Assembly (NCBI GenBank): GCA_003818595.1
Contig: RPQV01000203.1
Span: 1-6,570 of the forward strand
DNA length: 6,570 bases
Source of the DNA: Calditrichota bacterium
GTDB lineage: Bacteria > Zhuqueibacterota > Zhuqueibacteria > Residuimicrobiales > Krinioviventaceae
Reading direction: 5' to 3'
In this document: positions 1 through 6,334 of the stretch, one piece after another
How positions within the stretch are numbered: the first letter of the stretch is position 1
Layout of the letters: the number at the start of each line of letters is the position of its first letter
Translations under genes and position numbers: made by a program
The notes under the pieces: model-generated
What the model was told of the DNA's origin: nothing
Database searches by the model: none
The model's input: only the letters and a program-made list of their open reading frames with translations

Positions 1-768
1 CACCTTGTTTACTGAAAATGCGACCAATATGCCGCTCAGGTGCCAGGATGGATAGGCACCCGGTGAGGGATTGAATTTCGTCCGCGTGTCAATCTTGGAG
101 AGTTGACCATCCTGCGCGAACAGGGTACCGGCCGCAACTCCCCAACGAATGTGAAAAAGCATCTCGGATGGATCGTTCTGATTAAAACTATGACAATTGA
201 TGCAACCGGCAATTGGCTTGGTCGTCATCACCAGTGATTCATCGTGATTCTGCAGATCGCGTTGCCGAATCTGCATTTCATTCTGAACAGTGTAATTCGG
301 CTGCAGAAATCGATAGACCAGATAGCGGTCTATCAGTTCTTCAACAACATTATTGCTGAATCTTTTATATTTGGCCCATCTCCCGTCGAACACAAAAACA
401 TCAAAATTGATCGCTTTGCCTTGATTGAGGCTGAGTAATTTCTGCCATTTTCCCGCTGGAATTTTAATGCGAGGCGACCTGCTCTGAACGGAAATGATGC
501 TGTTGGAATCTGCAAAAATATTGACCAGAAACTTTATACCCTTTTCCTGAATGATAAAGTTCATGGGTGCAATGTTATACGGAATGGTCAGATTTGTATA
601 ATCCGGATTTATTCTGGGTGGTGTGGTTATAAATTCAGCCTTGCTGACATCGTATTGCGGCCGACATGATAAAAATACAACACCCATGATCAGCAGGTAA
701 AGAAATAAGGGTATGACTAAATTGTACTTTTTCTTTTTGTCCAAACCTATTTTAACTGCAGCGCTCAT
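1..768 (-). CDS. c-type cytochrome lipoprotein with beginning of PD40/TolB-like propeller (3' end beyond window)
   Basis: The frame is open from the ATG at 766-768 down to base 1 (256 codons, no stop), so the C-terminus lies outside the window. The start is supported by AGAGG at 778-782, 9 bases upstream. After a lysine-rich stretch (residues 11-14) there is a hydrophobic segment (about 17-34) ending in FLSC, with Cys35 as the likely lipidated residue; the lipobox is imperfect. Residues about 36-180 are a soluble region of unknown fold. A single CINCH heme-binding site follows at 189-193. Residues about 237-256 (GAYPSWHLSGILVAFSVNK) look like the first blade of a WD40-like/PD40 propeller. I recall this lipoprotein plus CxxCH plus YPSWHP-type architecture from uncharacterised Bacteroidota proteins. 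It probably sits in the outer or inner membrane, facing the periplasm; the electron partner is unknown. It lies 65 bases after the upstream fusion gene on the same strand. A TTG at residue 9 (base 744) would give a more typical short signal peptide but has a poorly placed ribosome site. Confidence 0.8.
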   Translation of the reverse strand, partial: MSAAVKIGLDKKKKYNLVIPLFLYLLIMGVVFLSCRPQYDVSKAEFITTPPRINPDYTNLTIPYNIAPMNFIIQEKGIKFLVNIFADSNSIISVQSRSPRIKIPAGKWQKLLSLNQGKAINFDVFVFDGRWAKYKRFSNNVVEELIDRYLVYRFLQPNYTVQNEMQIRQRDLQNHDESLVMTTKPIAGCINCHSFNQNDPSEMLFHIRWGVAAGTLFAQDGQLSKIDTRTKFNPSPGAYPSWHLSGILVAFSVNKV

Positions 769-777
769 ATCGAGATG

Positions 778-782
778 CCTCT
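778..782 (-). promoter_or_regulatory. ribosome binding site of the cytochrome lipoprotein gene
   Basis: On the minus strand the bases read AGAGG, then 9 bases, then ATG at 768. This is the best-placed Shine-Dalgarno match near the gene start. The 65-base gap to the preceding gene shows no clear hairpin and T-run, so read-through from the fusion gene is likely. Confidence 0.5.
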
Positions 783-833
783 TTTCTCAGCGATTGATCC
801 TTTTACAAGCTATAGCACCAATAGGGTTGTCCG

Positions 834-3797
834 TTATCGTACTTGTTTGCCCCCTTTTAATCGTTCTAACCACTTTATCGCTTCATCCATGTCTGGATGA
901 ATGTCAAGGCATTTTTCAAAACACCTTTTTGCTGCCTTGTCATCATCCAGCGTAAAATAGATGATCCCAAGATCCAAATGAGCACGGCCAAATCTGGGGT
1001 AAAGCTCAATGACTTTTTTCAATTCTATAATACTCCGGTTCAATTTGCCGTCAGCAGCGTATAATAAAGCGAGAAAATAACGCGAAACCGGCAGTTCAGC
1101 GTCGAGTTGCAGTGCCTGCTGGAAACACTTGAAGGCGTTGCTAAAATCATGGTTGTCAAAATAGATTCTGCCCGCTTTTTCATAGTGGGGTCCATACTCC
1201 GGCTGCAGTTCGATGACTTGAAGCATTTGCTGCAGCGCGTTTTTGGCGTTGCCGTTCTTGTATTCAATGATTGCCAGGCTTTCACGATAACGGAAATTCG
1301 TTGAATCCAGATTGACTGCATGATGCAGAGCGTCATACATATCAGCAAGCCGATCGCCGTTCACGTTTATAATATTGGCAATCATAAACCATTTTTCCGC
1401 CTGAAAGTGCCTCTCAAATTCATCAAGATCAAACGACAATTTTTCAGACCGCTGCAGAAAGGCATCCGAAGGATGCTGCTTCAGATCAATCAATCCGCCA
1501 ATGATGGCCGGATTGCGCCCCTTGTTCACGGTTCTGCTGAATTCGATGTCGGCATCGTTGTCCGAATTGGCGGACGCATCGACCAGGTATTTTTTGAGCG
1601 CTTCTTCATCGCCTACAAACTTGGACAGGAGCTTGGCCGGTGTCTCCATATAGGAATCTGATAAATTTTGAAATATTGCGGCATTGTTGAGCTTTTTATG
1701 CAAATCGTCCAGATTCAGGGTGATCGGCTGTTTTTTACCGACGATGACCGCCTGGCCGGCGTTGCCAACCCATAAACTCGAATGGGGGAACACATCGACA
1801 AAAGATTTTAACAGCATTTTAAATTCACGCTCACTCAACCAGTTTGTCGGCACCCATTTGCATATGGCGCCGTTATCGGTCAGACGGTTATGACAGATTT
1901 CATAAAATTCTTTAGTGTAGATATTGGGACTCAGGCGTGGATGAATACCGCTGGAGGTGATGATGTCATATTTTTTATCAGTGATCTGAAGAAAGCTGCG
2001 GCCATCTTCGATGATGCTGGTGAATTTATTGCTTTTTACCACATGATTGTTTTCATAGCCGAGAGCCATTTCCGCGGCCTGGATCACTTCGGGACAGATT
2101 TCGACGCAATCGACATGGTCGAGCTCGGAGTGAACCAGACAATTGGCAGTGATGCCTGTGCCGAGTCCGATGAGCAGTGCGTTGCGGGGATTGTCGGCTA
2201 AGAGATAGGGCAAGTATCCTTCCAGTGTATGAACTTCCACATCTCCGGGGCTGACCCCGCCTGATGTGGCGCCGTTGATCGATAAAACTTTTTCCCCGTC
2301 AAGATTTTGAGGAACTGATATGGTGCCGGCAACGCCTTCTTTGTAGTAGCATAAACGGTCCTCCCTCTGAGTGGTCTGCCAGGTCTGAAAATATTCCTTT
2401 TTCGGGGCAAATTGCAGCAGGATAACAGCGCCAATGAGTAGTGATGCTCCGATTATGATCCAGGAGTTTTTGGTCATGGCTGGATGATGGAGAAAGATCA
2501 GAAATCCGATGATGAGATTGATCCCCGCGGTGAGCAAAACAGCGTTGACGACGCCGATAAAGGGTATGAAAATAAATCCGGCGAAAAATGATCCCAAAAT
2601 TGATCCCACAGTGTCCAGTGCGCCGATGAATCCGATGCGTCTGCCGAAATGTTGAATATTTGTCGTAACTATTTTGCTGACTATCGGAAATGTGGCGCCC
2701 ATTAAAATCACCGGCAGCAGCATCACCATAAAAAATAGAAAATACTCTTTGCCCAAGTGAATGAACCACGAGTCGACGTAAAATTGTCGGATCGATTCCA
2801 AGTACTCACCCACTTGAGAGAATATCGGTAACAGAGCGATGGCCAAGAGTCCAACACTGATTTCTATCCAGCCCAACAGCGCCAACAAGTTTTTGTAGCG
2901 ATCAATCAGAAAAGTGACCAACCAGCTTCCGATTGACAAACCAAATACGAAACTCAAAATGACCGTGCTGCTGAAATAAACGCTCTTGTCAAATGAAAAT
3001 CCCAATAGTATCCGCGCCCATACGATCTCATATGATAACGTCGTAAATCCTTCGATGGCGAACACCCACAGTACAAGTTTCAACACATGGGCGGGATAGG
3101 TCATTTGATCTGCAACTTGTTCTTCCTCTGTTGCCGGTAAACCATCGACCTCCCGCCGAGGTTCAGTCCGTCCAATGACCAAAACCAATATTGCCATGAA
3201 TAGATTCACACCACCCGCAACTAAAATAGTCTCCGCACTCCCCAGCATGTGAACCAGGAGAAATCCGGCTGCGAAACATCCGCCAAAAGCGCCAAGGTTA
3301 TTCACGCTGTACAATCTGCCGACATTGCGTCCCAGGCTGCCCAGATTTTTGACAAAATATCTCGTCATCACCGGCATCGTTCCGCCCATCAGCGTCGTCG
3401 GAATCAACAGGAAAGTGAATGAAAATACAAAACGAATCAGACTGCTGACGTAAAAACTGCTGGGGAAAAGATGATGAACTGAAAGATAAGTCGATTCGAG
3501 TGCCCGAAAAGTGAAAGGGAAGACAAGAGCAAATATTCCTAATCCAAATTGCAAAAAGCTGAACAGTGTCAATGGATTTTTATATCGATCAACCAGGCGG
3601 CCAAACAACAGATTTCCCAAGGCCAATCCCGACATGAACGCTGTGAGCACTGTGCTGATGGCAAACACAGATACGCCAAAAACAAGACCAAAGACGCGTA
3701 TCCAAACGAGCTGATAGACAAGGGCGGTGGCGCCCGATAAAAAAAATACAAAATAGAGGATGGAATGTACGATTCGTTTGGATTCCATGAGCTTCAT
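834..3797 (-). CDS. fused MFS-like membrane / spermidine-synthase-like / TPR protein
   Basis: A protein of about 987 residues in three parts. Residues about 10-465 are strongly hydrophobic with roughly 13-14 membrane spans. They fall into two related halves: RLVDRYKN (67-74) and FLIDRYKN (296-303), and LMGGTMP (136-142) and LMGATFP (365-371), are both 229 residues apart. Residues about 480-690 resemble a spermidine synthase fold: a gate-loop-like NGATSGG (508-514), a nucleotide loop IGLGTG (543-548), an acidic strand-2 end (Glu566) and EDGRSFL (597-603). The segment matching the catalytic DSTDP of true spermidine synthases reads SGIHP (616-620), so both acidic residues are replaced and polyamine synthesis is doubtful. 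Residues about 800-969 hold four or five TPR repeats, suggesting a protein-protein docking platform. Fused MFS/spermidine-synthase proteins are a known family of unknown role. Start choice is uncertain: ATG 3797 is used here, with ATG 3788 and TTG 3803 also in frame. A weak GAG at 3812-3814 fits the TTG best. The cytochrome lipoprotein follows in the same direction. Confidence 0.9.
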   Translation of the reverse strand: MKLMESKRIVHSILYFVFFLSGATALVYQLVWIRVFGLVFGVSVFAISTVLTAFMSGLALGNLLFGRLVDRYKNPLTLFSFLQFGLGIFALVFPFTFRALESTYLSVHHLFPSSFYVSSLIRFVFSFTFLLIPTTLMGGTMPVMTRYFVKNLGSLGRNVGRLYSVNNLGAFGGCFAAGFLLVHMLGSAETILVAGGVNLFMAILVLVIGRTEPRREVDGLPATEEEQVADQMTYPAHVLKLVLWVFAIEGFTTLSYEIVWARILLGFSFDKSVYFSSTVILSFVFGLSIGSWLVTFLIDRYKNLLALLGWIEISVGLLAIALLPIFSQVGEYLESIRQFYVDSWFIHLGKEYFLFFMVMLLPVILMGATFPIVSKIVTTNIQHFGRRIGFIGALDTVGSILGSFFAGFIFIPFIGVVNAVLLTAGINLIIGFLIFLHHPAMTKNSWIIIGASLLIGAVILLQFAPKKEYFQTWQTTQREDRLCYYKEGVAGTISVPQNLDGEKVLSINGATSGGVSPGDVEVHTLEGYLPYLLADNPRNALLIGLGTGITANCLVHSELDHVDCVEICPEVIQAAEMALGYENNHVVKSNKFTSIIEDGRSFLQITDKKYDIITSSGIHPRLSPNIYTKEFYEICHNRLTDNGAICKWVPTNWLSEREFKMLLKSFVDVFPHSSLWVGNAGQAVIVGKKQPITLNLDDLHKKLNNAAIFQNLSDSYMETPAKLLSKFVGDEEALKKYLVDASANSDNDADIEFSRTVNKGRNPAIIGGLIDLKQHPSDAFLQRSEKLSFDLDEFERHFQAEKWFMIANIINVNGDRLADMYDALHHAVNLDSTNFRYRESLAIIEYKNGNAKNALQQMLQVIELQPEYGPHYEKAGRIYFDNHDFSNAFKCFQQALQLDAELPVSRYFLALLYAADGKLNRSIIELKKVIELYPRFGRAHLDLGIIYFTLDDDKAAKRCFEKCLDIHPDMDEAIKWLERLKGGKQVR

Positions 3798-3843
3798 GAG
3801 CAATTCATCATCTCGGCATTATGACGCATAAATCACCTTTTTG

Positions 3844-3872
3844 AATATAATTGATTGCGATAACGAAATCAA
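3844..3872 (-). promoter_or_regulatory. sigma70-type promoter for the fusion-protein/cytochrome operon
   Basis: On the minus strand there is TTGATT (bases 3872-3867) and TATATT (3849-3844), separated by exactly 17 bases. This is a good match to the -35/-10 consensus. It would start transcription near 3837 and leave a leader of about 40 bases before the ATG at 3797. If the host uses a divergent housekeeping sigma factor (as Bacteroidota do) the match could be fortuitous. Confidence 0.55.
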
Positions 3873-3875
3873 TTA
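3848..3875. promoter_or_regulatory. 9-bp perfect inverted repeat, candidate operator
   Basis: TAATTGATT (3848-3856) and AATCAATTA (3867-3875) are perfect inverted copies separated by 10 bases, so the half-site centres are 19 bases apart, close to two helical turns. The right arm covers the -35 box and the left arm overlaps the edge of the -10 box of the minus-strand promoter. This arrangement suits a dimeric regulator blocking or tuning that promoter. AT-rich DNA yields such repeats by chance more easily, so the regulator itself is inference. Confidence 0.4.
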
Positions 3876-3919
3876 AATGTTTTAGTGTGAGCCGATGGGA
3901 TTTATTGCCTATTTATCTC

Positions 3920-3948
3920 TTGAAAATAGCGCATGAACTGTTTACTTT
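3920..3948 (+). promoter_or_regulatory. weak promoter candidate for the methyltransferase/sulfotransferase operon
   Basis: TTGAAA (3920-3925) and TACTTT (3943-3948) are 17 bases apart on the plus strand. The -35 is good, the -10 poor (three of six). An alternative pair is TTGCGG (3979-3984) with TTTAAA (4002-4007), also spaced by 17. One of them may drive the plus operon; the sequence does not decide between them. Confidence 0.3.
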
Positions 3949-3955
3949 AATTCAT

Positions 3956-3979
3956 AGCGGCAGGCAGAAGACTGTCGCT
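3956..3979 (+). other. imperfect 8-bp hairpin in the divergent intergenic region
   Basis: AGCGGCAG (3956-3963) pairs with CTGTCGCT (3972-3979) across an 8-base loop. The one imperfect pair becomes a G-U wobble in a plus-strand transcript. It has no following T-run, so it is not a terminator. If transcription starts from the 3920-3948 candidate, the hairpin would sit at the very 5' end of the message, where such structures can protect mRNA. It could equally be a protein binding site or chance. Confidence 0.3.
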
Positions 3980-4078
3980 TGCGGTTAAAGTCACATTGAT
4001 ATTTAAAAGTGTGGCGTTAGTATGCGAAAAGGGTTGGGGAAAGGGGCTTTTGTGCATTGATTACCGGGGTTTCAAATT

Positions 4079-4083
4079 GAGGG
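4079..4083 (+). promoter_or_regulatory. ribosome binding site that fixes the TTG start of the methyltransferase
   Basis: GAGGG lies 7 bases before TTG at 4091. An in-frame TGA at 4058-4060 closes the frame upstream, and no ATG or GTG lies between. The next in-frame ATG (4223) has no ribosome site and would remove the N-terminal hydrophobic segment. The TTG start is therefore preferred. Confidence 0.65.
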
Positions 4084-4090
4084 CGGTACT

Positions 4091-5257
4091 TTGATCCATT
4101 TAGTATTCACTCATCTGGCTGCAGCGATATTGCCTGCTCTTTTCTTTCTTTTAGGGTTTCGCTATCTTAATCGTAAAGGTATCAGACGATTTTATGACGA
4201 TTTTTGGCGCACTCAGAGTAAAATGGCGCTGGAAAAAATTGGGATTATGGCCATTGATCAAATGCCCGAACCTCCGAGAATAATCACTGATCGAGACAGC
4301 ATCAATCTGGCACTCCAGCTTGTATCGGCGCTGCATGAACTCGGCTTTTTTGAATTGTTTGGCAGCCGTCGAGCGGTGACTGAAGAAGAGATGGTAAGCC
4401 ATCTCGGAATTTCAACGAAAAAGGTGCGGGCAGCGATTATTCTGCTGATGGCTTCAGAGGTGATCACGCTTGATGCGTATGGCTATCAATTGACAGAAAA
4501 GGCGAGGATTTATTTACTGAAAGAGAGTCCGTTTTTTGTGCCGTTGCGGCCGCCTGTTCCGCCGAAGCAATTTATTAAAACTCTGCGAATCGACCGCCGG
4601 GGCGGAGCTGTTGAAAACTGGTCCAAGGGCATCTCATTTGATCCGGAACGATTGGCGATGCAGCAGCATGAGCAGTCTTTCGCCCTCGGTTTTGCCCTCT
4701 ATCGATCTGGACTCCTGCGCGATGCTGAAACGATTCTCGATGTTGCAGGCGGTGCCGGATCTGTCTGTATTGCCTTGGCCCTGAGCGATCCCCGCTTCAA
4801 ACTTGAAATGATTGAACTTCCAGGAAGCCTGGAAATCAGCCGAAAAATGATCGGCAAATATGACGTTTTGAATCGGATTACATGCGCGGGTATGGATATG
4901 TTTGTTCAGGAGTGGCCTCGTCAATTTGATGCAGTCTTGTTTACCAATATTTTCCATGATTGGGATGATGATCGATGTGGTATCCTCGCCAGAAAGGCTT
5001 TTGCGGCACTGCGGCCGGGAGGAATCATCATTCTTCAGGAAGCACTATTGAGAGCGGATCATTCTGGTCCGTTATGGACCGCGCACTGGTCGATGACCAT
5101 GTCGTTGTACACCCGGGGTCGACAGTTTTATGGTGATGAACTGGAGGCTCTCTTGTCCGCAAATGGCTTTATTCGAGTGAAAACACATCCTCTGCTCGGC
5201 TATTATTCAGCCGTGGTGGGGATAAAACCCAGGGGAATTTCTAGAAAACGATCTTAA
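4091..5257 (+). CDS. SAM-dependent O-methyltransferase (COMT/CrtF type) with N-terminal membrane segment
   Basis: 388 residues. The C-terminal part is a class I methyltransferase: the SAM loop is ILDVAGGAGS (215-224), Glu242 in IELPGS ends strand 2, and GMDMF (267-271) matches the usual GDMF. NIFHDWDDD (286-294) carries His289, the position of the catalytic base in the plant caffeate/flavonoid O-methyltransferase family, followed by LRPGG (307-311) and QEALL (316-320). Residues about 69-145 form the helical/winged-helix dimerisation domain typical of this family (PF00891 with a dimerisation domain). The family methylates hydroxyl groups on aromatic or isoprenoid small molecules; the substrate here is unknown. 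Residues about 4-24 form an unusual hydrophobic helix, followed by a basic patch (RKGIRR, 28-33). Soluble relatives usually lack this, so the enzyme may be anchored to the cytoplasmic face and act on a lipid-like substrate. The start is TTG, backed by GAGGG 7 bases upstream. The sulfotransferase gene follows after 69 bases, probably co-transcribed. Confidence 0.88.
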   Translation: MIHLVFTHLAAAILPALFFLLGFRYLNRKGIRRFYDDFWRTQSKMALEKIGIMAIDQMPEPPRIITDRDSINLALQLVSALHELGFFELFGSRRAVTEEEMVSHLGISTKKVRAAIILLMASEVITLDAYGYQLTEKARIYLLKESPFFVPLRPPVPPKQFIKTLRIDRRGGAVENWSKGISFDPERLAMQQHEQSFALGFALYRSGLLRDAETILDVAGGAGSVCIALALSDPRFKLEMIELPGSLEISRKMIGKYDVLNRITCAGMDMFVQEWPRQFDAVLFTNIFHDWDDDRCGILARKAFAALRPGGIIILQEALLRADHSGPLWTAHWSMTMSLYTRGRQFYGDELEALLSANGFIRVKTHPLLGYYSAVVGIKPRGISRKRS

Positions 5258-5317
5258 AAAAACGCGAATGACGGAAATGTCCGTACATAAAACTTGATTC
5301 GTTTCTATAAATCGTTT

Positions 5318-5321
5318 GAGG
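5318..5321 (+). promoter_or_regulatory. ribosome binding site that fixes the sulfotransferase start
   Basis: GAGG at 5318-5321, within GAGGAT, lies 5 bases before ATG 5327. The longer in-frame option, TTG at 5294, lacks a comparable site and would place this GAGG inside the coding region. Confidence 0.6.
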
Positions 5322-5326
5322 ATATT

Positions 5327-6277
5327 ATGATCAATGAAGTGAGATTTAAAAAATTTAACCGCGCCTACGAACTTCAGGAACGACAATATCTGAAGAGACA
5401 GAATAATCATTTTTCCGTCGGTCAGATATTCAAGAGCACCAGAAACTTTTTTGAATATCAATTTTTACCGCATTACGCAGCCGCGCCGCCGTTTTGGCGA
5501 TTGATGTTACGACAATTTAATCCCAACCGCCCCCTACCTGACTTTGCTGTCGTCGGGCCGATTAAATCCGGCAGCAGCGATTTGGTGACGCATCTTTTGC
5601 TCCATCCGTGTGTATTACCGCCTTTGGCCAAAGAAATATTTTCTCCGGAACCGGAGACGTGGCGTCCTTACTATCCGACGACCAAAGAGCGTCAAAAGGT
5701 CGAACAAAAAGAGGGTCAGGCCCTATCCGGCTTTTTGGCTCCCTTTATGCACTGGATCCATCTTCAAGAACGCTATCATGAAATCCGCCCCGATGCAAAA
5801 ATAATCATCCTCCTTAGAGAACCGGTTGAACGCGCTTTCAGTCACTGGAAATGGGAAGTCCTGCTGGGCGGCACGATGGTCAAACACATGCCCTATTATC
5901 AGGACTTTGGCCTGTTCGTTAAAATGGCGCTGTCACTGTTTCCCGATACTCATATGGACTCGTTGTGCGGATTTCCGTTTCTGGAATCAGGTATTTATTA
6001 TAAATCCGTTCAGCGTTGGATAGACCTCTTTGGCAGGAATCAGGTCCTGGCGCTGGATATGAATTCCTATTTTCGCGACAGAACTCAAACCCTCAATCAA
6101 ATTCAGGACTTTTTAGCGATACCGCGCGCAGACATTTCGGGTGATAATACCCCCATCAATCAAAATCCATTGAAAAAGAAAAAAATGGAAGAGAAAACGC
6201 GCGAAGATCTGATCAACTTTTATCAGCCCTTTAATGAAAAATTGTATTCGGTGATCAATGCTCGTTTTGGCTGGTGA
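5327..6277 (+). CDS. PAPS-dependent sulfotransferase family protein
   Basis: 316 residues from ATG 5327, which has GAGG 5 bases upstream. The 5'-phosphosulfate-binding region is FAVVGPIKSGSSDLVTHLLL (73-92), with Lys80 and Ser81/83/84 in place of the usual RKGGTTSL-like loop. KEIFSPE (102-108) matches the KE(L/I)HFF-like segment that follows in many bacterial and heparan-type sulfotransferases. The 3'-phosphate site is ILLREPVERAFSHW (161-174), with Arg164, Arg169 and Ser172. ESGIYYKSVQRWIDLFG (220-236) and the C-terminal FYQPFN...RFGW are also typical. The enzyme would move sulfate from PAPS to a hydroxyl or amino group; the acceptor is unknown. No signal peptide or clear membrane helix is visible, so a cytoplasmic enzyme is expected. 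The N-terminal 60 residues are basic and not recognised. A lysine run lies near the C-terminus (283-286). Its position after the methyltransferase suggests both modify the same product, which is inference. Confidence 0.85.
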   Translation: MINEVRFKKFNRAYELQERQYLKRQNNHFSVGQIFKSTRNFFEYQFLPHYAAAPPFWRLMLRQFNPNRPLPDFAVVGPIKSGSSDLVTHLLLHPCVLPPLAKEIFSPEPETWRPYYPTTKERQKVEQKEGQALSGFLAPFMHWIHLQERYHEIRPDAKIIILLREPVERAFSHWKWEVLLGGTMVKHMPYYQDFGLFVKMALSLFPDTHMDSLCGFPFLESGIYYKSVQRWIDLFGRNQVLALDMNSYFRDRTQTLNQIQDFLAIPRADISGDNTPINQNPLKKKKMEEKTREDLINFYQPFNEKLYSVINARFGW

Positions 6278-6285
6278 ATAGATTG

Positions 6286-6302
6286 CTTGTACTGGTTACA
6301 AG
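6286..6302. terminator. weak hairpin between convergent genes, possible bidirectional terminator
   Basis: CTTGTA (6286-6291) and TACAAG (6297-6302) form a 6-bp stem with a 5-base loop between two convergent genes. AATATTTT follows on the plus strand. The stem is AT-rich and the T-run is broken, so termination here would be weak; position is the main support. Confidence 0.3.
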
Positions 6303-6334
6303 AATATTTTGAAGATATAATCACGGTCGCTTTA

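Noticed and set aside
244..515. Short frames on both strands (64 and 60 codons) near the left end
   Set aside because: Both overlap the cytochrome lipoprotein gene, whose heme and signal motifs make it the real coding frame.
1320..2201. Plus-strand frames of 69 to 113 codons
   Set aside because: They are antisense to conserved TPR and synthase-like coding sequence, with no ribosome sites or recognisable motifs.
2299..2769. 156-codon minus-strand frame inside the fusion gene
   Set aside because: It lies in another frame of the well-supported fusion gene and has a low-complexity His/Arg-rich composition with no domain-like pattern.
834..3797. Calling the large gene speE (spermidine synthase)
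   Set aside because: The catalytic acidic residues are replaced, and the membrane and TPR parts place it in the fused family of unknown function.
3794..3829. 11-codon upstream frame ending in TGA that overlaps the ATG at 3797
   Set aside because: It has an AGGTGA-like site, but only 3 bases from its ATG. Such a short frame is easily random, so translational coupling is possible but unsupported.
5271..5284. Small hairpin ACGGA-AATG-TCCGT between methyltransferase and sulfotransferase genes
   Set aside because: It has only a 5-bp stem and no T-run, so it is not convincing as a terminator or processing site.
5294..5326. 11-codon N-terminal extension of the sulfotransferase from TTG 5294
   Set aside because: No ribosome site precedes it, whereas ATG 5327 has GAGG 5 bases upstream.
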